The notes under the pieces were generated by a model, which was not told the origin of the DNA, did not search any database, and saw nothing but the letters and a program-made list of their open reading frames with translations. A program made the translations under genes and the position numbers. This document shows, in pieces, positions 51,401-63,400 of a DNA stretch of 64,000 nt. Location: assembly GCA_039105265.1 (NCBI GenBank), contig JAPFFF010000017.1, positions 310,001 through 374,000 on the forward strand, in the 5' to 3' direction. Source of the DNA: Tritrichomonas musculus. Lineage: Eukaryota > Parabasalia > Tritrichomonadida > Tritrichomonadidae. Position 1 is the first letter of the stretch. Every line of letters begins with the position of its first letter.

Positions 51401-54400
51401 GCACAATGCAGATACTTCAGCCGCCAAATCAAGTTCATAATTCACCACCAATTAGCACAATGCAGATACTTCAGCCGCCAAATCAAGTTCATAATTTACC
51501 ACCAATTCAAGGTGTGCAGATACTTCAGCCGCCAAATCAAGTTCATAATTCACCACCAATTAGCACAATGCAGATACTTCAGCCGCCAAATCAAGTTCAT
51601 AATTTACCACCAATTCAAGGTGTCCAGATACTTCAGCCGCCAAATCAAGTTTATAATTCACCACCAATTAGCACAATGCAGATACTTCAGCCGCCAAATC
51701 AAGTTTATAATTCACCACCAATTAGCACAATGCAGATACTTCAGCCGCCAAATCAAGTTCATAATTCACCACCAATTAGCACAATGCAGATACTTCAGCC
51801 GCCAAATCAAGTTCATAATTCACCACCAATTCAAGGTGTGCGAATACTTCAGCCGCCAAATCAAGTTCATAATTCACCACCAATTAGCACAATGCAGATA
51901 CTTCAGCCGCCAAATCAAGTTCATAATTTACCACCAATTCAAGGTGTGCGAATACTTCAGCCGCCAAATCAAGTTCATAATTCACCACCAATTAGCACAA
52001 TGCAGATACTTCAGCCGCCAAATCAAGTTCATAATTCACCACCAATTAGCACAATGCAGATACTTCAGCCGCCAAATCAAGTTCATAATTCACCACCAAT
52101 TCAAGGTGTGCAGATACTTCAGCCGCCAAATCAAGTTTATAATTCACCACCAATTAGCACAATGCAGATACTTCAGCCGCCAAATCAAGTTCATAATTCA
52201 CCACCAATTAGCACAATGCAGATACTTCAGCCTCCAAATCAAGTTTATAATTCACCACCAATTAGCACAATGCAGATACTTCAGCCGCCAAATCAAGTTC
52301 ATAATTTACCACCAATTCAAGGTGTGCAGATACTTCAGCCGCCAAATCAAGTTCATAATTCACCACCAATTAGCACAATGCAGATACTTCAGCCGCCAAA
52401 TCAAGTTCATAATTTACCACCAATTCAAGGTGTCCAGATACTTCAGCCGCCAAATCAAGTTTATAATTCACCACCAATTAGCACAATGCAGATACTTCAG
52501 CCGCCAAATCAAGTTTATAATTCACCACCAATTAGCACAATGCAGATACTTCAGCCGCCAAATCAAGTTCATAATTCACCACCAATTAGCACAATGCAGA
52601 TACTTCAGCCGCCAAATCAAGTTCATAATTCACCACCAATTAGCACAATGCAGATACTTCAGCCGCCAAATCAAGTTCATAATTTACCACCAATTAGCAC
52701 AATGCAGATACTTCAGCCGCCAAATCAAGTTCATAATTCACCACCAATTCAAGGTGTGCGAATACTTCAGCCGCCAAATCAAGTTCATAATTCACCACCA
52801 ATTAGCACAATGCAGATACTTCAGCCGCCAAATCAAGTTCATAATTCACCACCAATTAGCACAATGCAGATACTTCAGCCGCCAAATCAAGTTCATAATT
52901 CACCACCAATTAGCACAATGCAGATACTTCAGCCGCCAAATCAAGTTTATAATTCACCACCAATTAGCACAATGCAGATACTTCAGCCGCCAAATCAAGT
53001 TCATAATTCACCACCAATTCAAGGTGTGCAGATACTTCAGCCGCCAAATCAAGTTTATAATTCACCACCAATTAGCACAATGCAGATACTTCAGCCGCTA
53101 AATCAAGTTCATAATTCACCACCAATTCAAGGTGTGCGAATACTTCAGCCGCCAAATCAAGTTTATAATTCACCACCAATTAGCACAATGCAGATACTTC
53201 AGCCGCCAAATCAAGTTCATAATTCACCACCAATTCAAGGTGTGCGAATACTTCAGCCGCCAAATCAAGTTCATAATTCACCACCAATTCAAGGTGTGCA
53301 GATACTTCAGCCGCCAAATCAAGTTCATAATTCACCACCAATTAGCACAATGCAGATACTTCAGCCGCCAAATCAAGTTTATAATTCACCACCAATTAGC
53401 ACAATGCAGATACTTCAGCCGCCAAATCAAGTTCATAATTCACCACCAATTCAAGGTGTGCGAATACTTCAGCCGCCAAATCAAGTTTATAATTCACCAC
53501 CAATTAGCACAATGCAGATACTTCAGCCGCCAAATCAAGTTCATAATTCACCACCAATTCAAGGTGTGCGAATACTTCAGCCGCCAAATCAAGTTCATAA
53601 TTCACCACCAATTAGCACAATGCAGATACTTCAGCCGCCAAATCAAGTTCATAATTCACCACCAATTAGCACAATGCAGATACTTCAGCCGCCAAATCAA
53701 GTTCATAATTCACCACCAATTAGCACAATGCAGATACTTCAGCCGCCAAATCAAGTTTATAATTCACCACCAATTAGCACAATGCAGATACTTCAGCCGC
53801 CAAATCAAGTTCATAATTTACCACCAATTCAAGGTGTGCGAATACTTCAGCCGCCAAATCAAGTTCATAATTTACCACCAATTCAAGGTGTGCGAATACT
53901 TCAGCCGCCAAATCAAGTTTATAATTCACCACCAATTAGCACAATGCAGATACTTCAGCCGCCAAATCAAGTTCATAATTCACCACCAATTCAAGGTGTG
54001 CGAATAATTCAGCCGCCAAATCAAGTTTATAATTCACCACCAATTAGCACAATGCAGATACTTCAGCCGCCAAATCAAGTTCATAATTTACCACCAATTC
54101 AAGGTGTGCGAATACTTCAGCCGCCAAATCAAGTTCATAATTCACCACCAATTCAAGGTGTGCGAATACTTCAGCCGCCAAATCAAGTTCATAATTTACC
54201 ACCAATTCAAGGTGTGCGAATACTTCAGCCGCCAAATCAAGTTTATAATTCACCACCAATTAGCACAATGCAGATACTTCAGCCGCCAAATCAAGTTCAT
54301 AATTCACCACCAATTCAAGGTGTGCGAATAATTCAGCCGCCAAATCAAGTTTATAATTCACCACCAATTAGCACAATGCAGATACTTCAGCCGCCAAATC

Positions 54401-57400
54401 AAGTTCATAATTTACCACCAATTCAAGGTGTGCGAATACTTCAGCCGCCAAATCAAGTTCATAATTCACCACCAATTCAAGGTGTGCGAATACTTCAGCC
54501 GCCAAATCAAGTTCATAATTCACCACCAATTAGCACAATGCAGATACTTCAGCCGCCAAATCAAGTTTATAATTCACCACCAATTAGCACAATGCAGATA
54601 CTTCAGCCGCCAAATCAAGTTCATAATTCACCACCAATTAGCACAATGCAGATACTTCAGCCGCCAAATCAAGTTTATAATTCACCACCAATTAGCACAA
54701 TGCAGATACTTCAGCCGCCAAATCAAGTTCATAATTCACCACCAATTAGCACAATGCAGATACTTCAGCCGCCAAATCAAGTTCATAATTCACCACCAAT
54801 TAGCACAATGCAGATACTTCAGCCGCCAAATCAAGTTCATAATTCACCACCAATTAGCACAATGCAGATACTTCAGCCGCCAAATCAAGTTTATAATTCA
54901 CCACCAATTAGCACAATGCAGATACTTCAGCCGCCAAATCAAGTTCATAATTCACCACCAATTAGCACAATGCAGATACTTCAGCCGCCAAATCAAGTTT
55001 ATAATTCACCACCAATTAGCACAATGCAGATACTTCAGCCGCCAAATCAAGTTTATAATTCACCACCAATTAGCACAATGAAGATACTTCAGCCGCCAAA
55101 TCAAGTTCATAATTCACCACCAATTAGCACAATGCAGATACTTCAGCCGCCAAATCAAGTTCATAATTCACCACCAATTAGCACAATGCAGATACTTCAG
55201 CCGCCAAATCAAGTTCATAATTCACCACCAATTCAAATTCATTATTCACCACCCATTGGCACAATGCAGATACTTCAGCCGCCAAATCAAGTTCATAATT
55301 CATCACCAATTCAAGGTGTGCGAATACTTCAGCCGCCAAATCAAGTTTATAATTCACCACCAATTAGCACAATGCAGATACTTCAGCCGCCAAATCAAGT
55401 TTATAATTCACCACCCATTGGCACAATGCAGATACTTCAGCCGCCAAATCAAGTTCATAATTCACCACCAATTCAAGGTGTGCGAATACTTCAGCCGCCA
55501 AATCAAGTTCATAATTCACCACCAATTCAAGGTGTGCGAATACTTCAGCCGCCAAATCAAGTTCATAATTCACCACCAATTCAAGGTGTGCGAATACTTC
55601 AGCCGCCAAATCAAGTTCATAATTCACCACCAATTAGCACAATGCAGATACTTCAGCCGCCAAATCAAGTTCATAATTCACCACCAATTAGCACAATGCA
55701 GATACTTCAGCCGCCAAATCAAGTTCATAATTCACCACCAATTAGCACAATGCAGATACTTCAGCCGCCAAATCAAGTTTATAATTCACCACCAATTAGC
55801 ACAATGCAGATACTTCAGCCGCCAAATCAAGTTTATAATTCACCACCAATTAGCACAATGCAGATACTTCAGCCGCCAAATCAAGTTCATAATTCACCAC
55901 CAATTCAAGGTGTGCGAATAATTCAGCCGCCAAATCAAGTTTATAATTCACCACCAATTAGCACAATGCAGATACTTCAGCCGCCAAATCAAGTTCATAA
56001 TTCACCACCAATTAGCACAATGCAGATACTTCAGCCGCCAAATCAAGTTCATAATTCACCACCAATTAGCACAATGCAGATACTTCAGCCGCCAAATCAA
56101 GTTTATAATTCACCACCAATTAGCACAATGCAGATACTTCAGCCGCCAAATCAAGTTCATAATTCACCACCAATTAGCACAATGCAGATACTTCAGCCGC
56201 CAAATCAAGTTCATAATTCACCACCAATTAGCACAATGCAGATACTTCAGCCGCCAAATCAAGTTTATAATTCACCACCAATTAGCACAATGCAGATACT
56301 TCAGCCGCCAAATCAAGTTCATAATTCACCACCAATTAGCACAATGCAGATACTTCAGCCGCCAAATCAAGTTCATAATTTACCACCAATTAGCACAATG
56401 CAGATACTTCAGCCGCCAAATCAAGTTCATAATTTACCACCAATTCAAGGTGTGCGAATACTTCAGCCGCCAAATCAAGTTTATAATTCACCACCAATTC
56501 AAGGTGTGCGAATACTTCAGCCGCCAAATCAAGTTTATAATTCACCACCAATTCAAGGTGTGCGAATACTTCAGCCGCCAAATCAAGAGTATAATTCACC
56601 ACCAATTAGCACAATGCAGATACTTCAGCCGCCAAATCAAGTTCATAATTTACCACCAATTAGCACAATGCAGATACTTCAGCCGCCAAATCAAGTTCAT
56701 AATTTACCACCAATTCAAGGTGTGCGAATACTTCAGCCGCCAAATCAAGTTCATAATTTACCACCAATTCAAGGTGTGCGAATACTTCAGCCGCCAAATC
56801 AAGTTTATAATTCACCACCAATTAGCACAATGCAGATACTTCAGCCGCCAAATCAAGTTCATAATTCACCACCAATTAGCACAATGCAGATACTTCAGCC
56901 GCCAAATCAAGTTTATAATTCACCACCAATTAGCACAATGCAGATACTTCAGCCGCCAAATCAAGTTCATAATTCACCACCAATTAGCACAATGCAGATA
57001 CTTCAGCCGCCAAATCAAGTTCATAATTCACCACCAATTAGCACAATGCAGATACTTCAGCCGCCAAATCAAGTTTATAATTCACCACCAATTAGCACAA
57101 TGCAGATACTTCAGCCGCCAAATCAAGTTTATAATTCACCACCAATTAGCACAATGCAGATACTTCAGCCGCCAAATCAAGTTTATAATTCACCACCAAT
57201 TAGCACAATGCAGATACTTCAGCCGCCAAATCAAGTTCATAATTCACCACCAATTAGCACAATGCAGATACTTCAGCCGCCAAATCAAGTTTATAATTCA
57301 CCACCAATTAGCACAATGCAGATACTTCAGCCGCCAAATCAAGTTCATAATTCACCACCAATTAGCACAATGCAGATACTTCAGCCGCCAAATCAAGTTT

Positions 57401-60400
57401 ATAATTCACCACCAATTAGCACAATGCAGATACTTCAGCCGCCAAATCAAGTTCATAATTCACCACCAATTAGCACAATGCAGATACTTCAGCCGCCAAA
57501 TCAAGTTCATAATTCACCACCAATTAGCACAATGCAGATACTTCAGCCGCCAAATCAAGTTCATAATTCACCACCAATTAGCACAATGCAGATACTTCAG
57601 CCGCCAAATCAAGTTCATAATTCACCACCAATTAGCACAATGCAGATACTTCAGCCGCCAAATCAAGTTCATAATTCACCACCAATTAGCACAATGCAGA
57701 TACTTCAGCCGCCAAATCAAGTTCATAATTCACCACCAATTAGCACAATGCAGATACTTCAGCCGCCAAATCAAGTTTATAATTCACCACCAATTAGCAC
57801 AATGCAGATACTTCAGCCGCCAAATCAAGTTCATAATTCACCACCAATTAGCACAATGCAGATACTTCAGCCGCCAAATCAAGTTTATAATTCACCACCA
57901 ATTAGCACAATGCAGATACTTCAGCCGCCAAATCAAGTTCATAATTCACCACCAATTAGCACAATGCAGATACTTCAGCCGCCAAATCAAGTTCATAATT
58001 CACCACCAATTAGCACAATGCAGATACTTCAGCCGCCAAATCAAGTTTATAATTCACCACCAATTAGCACAATGCAGATACTTCAGCCGCCAAATCAAGT
58101 TTATAATTCACCACCAATTAGCACAATGCAGATACTTCAGCCGCCAAATCAAGTTTATAATTCACCACCAATTAGCACAATGCAGATACTTCAGCCGCCA
58201 AATCAAGTTCATAATTCACCACCAATTAGCACAATGCAGATACTTCAGCCGCCAAATCAAGTTCATAATTCACCACCAATTAGCACAATGCAGATACTTC
58301 AGCCGCCAAATCAAGTTCATAATTCACCACCAATTAGCACAATGCAGATACTTCAGCCGCCAAATCAAGTTTATAATTCACCACCAATTAGCACAATGCA
58401 GATACTTCAGCCGCCAAATCAAGTTCATAATTCACCACCAATTAGCACAATGCAGATACTTCAGCCGCCAAATCAAGTTTATAATTCACCACCAATTAGC
58501 ACAATGCAGATACTTCAGCCGCCAAATCAAGTTCATAATTCACCACCAATTAGCACAATGCAGATACTTCAGCCGCCAAATCAAGTTTATAATTCACCAC
58601 CAATTAGCACAATGCAGATACTTCAGCCGCCAAATCAAGTTCATAATTCACCACCAATTAGCACAATGCAGATACTTCAGCCGCCAAATCAAGTTCATAA
58701 TTCACCACCAATTAGCACAATGCAGATACTTCAGCCGCCAAATCAAGTTTATAATTCACCACCAATTAGCACAATGCAGATACTTCAGCCGCCAAATCAA
58801 GTTTATAATTCACCACCAATTAGCACAATGCAGATACTTCAGCCGCCAAATCAAGTTTATAATTCACCACCAATTAGCACAATGCAGATACTTCAGCCGC
58901 CAAATCAAGTTCATAATTCACCACCAATTAGCACAATGCAGATACTTCAGCCGCCAAATCAAGTTCATAATTCACCACCAATTAGCACAATGCAGATACT
59001 TCAGCCGCCAAATCAAGTTTATAATTCACCACCAATTAGCACAATGCAGATACTTCAGCCGCCAAATCAAGTTTATAATTCACCACCAATTAGCACAATG
59101 CAGATACTTCAGCCGCCAAATCAAGTTCATAATTCACCACCAATTCAAGGTGTGCGAATACTTCAGCCGCCAAATCAAGTTCATAATTCACCACCAATTA
59201 GCACAATGCAGATACTTCAGCCGCCAAATCAAGTTCATAATTCACCACCAATTAGCACAATGCAGATACTTCAGCCGCCAAATCAAGTTTATAATTCACC
59301 ACCAATTAGCACAATGCAGATACTTCAGCCGCCAAATCAAGTTTATAATTCACCACCAATTAGCACAATGCAGATACTTCAGCCGCCAAATCAAGTTTAT
59401 AATTCACCACCAATTAGCACAATGCAGATACTTCAGCCGCCAAATCAAGTTCATAATTCACCACCAATTAGCACAATGCAGATACTTCAGCCGCCAAATC
59501 AAGTTCATAATTCACCACCAATTAGCACAATGCAGATACTTCAGCCGCCAAATCAAGTTTATAATTCACCACCAATTAGCACAATGCAGATACTTCAGCC
59601 GCCAAATCAAGTTTATAATTCACCACCAATTAGCACAATGCGAATACTTCAGCCGCCAAATCAAGTTCATAATTCACCACCAATTAGCACAATGCAGATA
59701 CTTCAGCCGCCAAATCAAGTTCATAATTCACCACCAATTAGCACAATGCAGATACTTCAGCCGCCAAATCAAGTTCATAATTCACCACCAATTAGCACAA
59801 TGCAGATACTTCAGCCGCCAAATCAAGTTTATAATTCACCACCAATTCAAGGTGTGCGAATACTTCAGCCGCCAAATCAAGTTCATAATTCACCACCAAT
59901 TAGCACAATGCAGATACTTCAGCCGCCAAATCAAATTTATAATTCACCACCAATTAGCACAATGCAGATACTTCAGCCGCCAAATCAAGTTCATAATTCA
60001 CCACCAATTAGCACAATGCAGATACTTCAGCCGCCAAATCAAGTTCATAATTCACCACCAATTAGCACAATGCAGATACTTCAGCCGCCAAATCAAGTTC
60101 ATAATTTACCACCAATTCAAGGTGTGCGAATACTTCAGCCGCCAAATCAAGTTCATAATTTACCACCAATTAGCACAATGCAGATACTTCAGCCGCCAAA
60201 TCAAGTTTATAATTCACCACCAATTAGCACAATGCAGATACTTCAGCCGCCAAATCAAGTTCATAATTCACCACCAATTCAAGGTGTGCGAATACTTCAG
60301 CCGCCAAATCAAGTTCATAATTCACCACCAATTAGCACAATGCAGATACTTCAGCCGCCAAATCAAGTTCATAATTCACCACCAATTCAAGGTGTGCGAA

Positions 60401-63400
60401 TACTTCAGCCGCCAAATCAAGTTCATAATTTACCACCAATTCAAGGTGTGCGAATACTTCAACCGCCAAATCAAGTTCATAATTTACCACCAATTAGCAC
60501 AATGCAGATACTTCAGCCGCCAAATCAAGTTTATAATTCACCACCAATTAGCACAATGCAGATACTTCAGCCGCCAAATCAAGTTTATAATTCACCACCA
60601 ATTAGCACAATGCAGATACTTCAGCCGCCAAATCAAGTTTATAATTCACCACCAATTAGCACAATGCAGATACTTCAGCCGCCAAATCAAGTTCATAATT
60701 CACCACCAATTCAAGGTGTGCGAATAATTCAGCCGCCAAATCAAGTTTATAATTCACCACCAATTAGCACAATGCAGATACTTCAGCCGCCAAATCAAGT
60801 TTATAATTCACCACCAATTAGCACAATGCAGATACTTCAGCCGCCAAATCAAGTTCATAATTCACCACCAATTAGCACAATGCAGATACTTCAGCCGCCA
60901 AATCAAGTTTATAATTCACCACCAATTAGCACAATGCAGATACTTCAGCCGCCAAATCAAGTTCATAATTCACCACCAATTAGCACAATGCAGATACTTC
61001 AGCCGCCAAATCAAGTTTATAATTCACCACCAATTAGCACAATGCAGATACTTCAGCCGCCAAATCAAGTTCATAATTCACCACCAATTAGCACAATGCA
61101 GATACTTCAGCCGCCAAATCAAGTTCATAATTCACCACCAATTAGCACAATGCAGATACTTCAGCCGCCAAATCAAGTTCATAATTCACCACCAATTAGC
61201 ACAATGCAGATACTTCAGCCGCCAAATCAAGTTCATAATTCACCACCAATTAGCACAATGCAGATACTTCAGCCGCCAAATCAAGTTCATAATTCACCAC
61301 CAATTAGCACAATGCAGATACTTCAGCCGCCAAATCAAGTTCATAATTCACCACCAATTAGCACAATGCAGATACTTCAGCCGCCAAATCAAGTTTATAA
61401 TTCACCACCAATTAGCACAATGCAGATACTTCAGCCGCCAAATCAAGTTCATAATTCACCACCAATTAGCACAATGCAGATACTTCAGCCGCCAAATCAA
61501 GTTTATAATTCACCACCAATTAGCACAATGCAGATACTTCAGCCGCCAAATCAAGTTCATAATTCACCACCAATTAGCACAATGCAGATACTTCAGCCGC
61601 CAAATCAAGTTCATAATTCACCACCAATTAGCACAATGCAGATACTTCAGCCGCCAAATCAAGTTCATAATTCACCACCAATTAGCACAATGCAGATACT
61701 TCAGCCGCCAAATCAAGTTTATAATTCACCACCAATTAGCACAATGCAGATACTTCAGCCGCCAAATCAAGTTTATAATTCACCACCAATTAGCACAATG
61801 CAGATACTTCAGCCGCCAAATCAAGTTCATAATTCACCACCAATTAGCACAATGCAGATACTTCAGCCGCCAAATCAAGTTCATAATTCACCACCAATTC
61901 AAGGTGTGCGAATACTTCAGCCGCCAAATCAAGTTCATAATTCACCACCAATTAGCACAATGCAGATACTTCAGCCGCCAAATCAAGTTTATAATTCACC
62001 ACCAATTAGCACAATGCAGATACTTCAGCCGCCAAATCAAGTTCATAATTCACCACCAATTAGCACAATGCAGATACTTCAGCCGCCAAATCAAGTTTAT
62101 AATTCACCACCAATTAGCACAATGCAGATACTTCAGCCGCCAAATCAAGTTCATAATTCACCACCAATTAGCACAATGCAGATACTTCAGCCGCCAAATC
62201 AAGTTTATAATTCACCACCAATTAGCACAATGCAGATACTTCAGCCGCCAAATCAAGTTCATAATTCACCACCAATTAGCACAATGCAGATACTTCAGCC
62301 GCCAAATCAAGTTCATAATTCACCACCAATTAGCACAATGCAGATACTTCAGCCGCCAAATCAAGTTTATAATTCACCACCAATTAGCACAATGCAGATA
62401 CTTCAGCCGCCAAATCAAGTTTATAATTCACCACCAATTAGCACAATGCAGATACTTCAGCCGCCAAATCAAGTTTATAATTCACCACCAATTAGCACAA
62501 TGCAGATACTTCAGCCGCCAAATCAAGTTCATAATTCACCACCAATTAGCACAATGCAGATACTTCAGCCGCCAAATCAAGTTCATAATTCACCACCAAT
62601 TAGCACAATGCAGATACTTCAGCCGCCAAATCAAGTTTATAATTCACCACCAATTAGCACAATGCAGATACTTCAGCCGCCAAATCAAGTTTATAATTCA
62701 CCACCAATTAGCACAATGCAGATACTTCAGCCGCCAAATCAAGTTCATAATTCACCACCAATTCAAGGTGTGCGAATACTTCAGCCGCCAAATCAAGTTC
62801 ATAATTCACCACCAATTAGCACAATGCAGATACTTCAGCCGCCAAATCAAGTTCATAATTCACCACCAATTAGCACAATGCAGATACTTCAGCCGCCAAA
62901 TCAAGTTTATAATTCACCACCAATTAGCACAATGCAGATACTTCAGCCGCCAAATCAAGTTTATAATTCACCACCAATTAGCACAATGCAGATACTTCAG
63001 CCGCCAAATCAAGTTTATAATTCACCACCAATTAGCACAATGCAGATACTTCAGCCGCCAAATCAAGTTCATAATTCACCACCAATTAGCACAATGCAGA
63101 TACTTCAGCCGCCAAATCAAGTTCATAATTCACCACCAATTAGCACAATGCAGATACTTCAGCCGCCAAATCAAGTTTATAATTCACCACCAATTAGCAC
63201 AATGCAGATACTTCAGCCGCCAAATCAAGTTTATAATTCACCACCAATTAGCACAATGCGAATACTTCAGCCGCCAAATCAAGTTCATAATTCACCACCA
63301 ATTAGCACAATGCAGATACTTCAGCCGCCAAATCAAGTTCATAATTCACCACCAATTAGCACAATGCAGATACTTCAGCCGCCAAATCAAGTTTATAATT

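Noticed and set aside
40328-55633. Minus-strand frames reading VVNYELDLAAEV repeats in the array
   Set aside because: They are short, start and stop with unit variants, and are fully explained by the periodic plus-strand coding repeat.
36857-60727. Long plus-strand frames reading HHQLAQCRYFSRQIKFI repeats (36,857-47,701; 48,056-53,101; 56,450-60,727 and shorter ones)
   Set aside because: They are another frame of the same 54-bp array and are cut by stops at several unit variants, whereas the frame from 36,490 stays open and joins a sensible N-terminal head.
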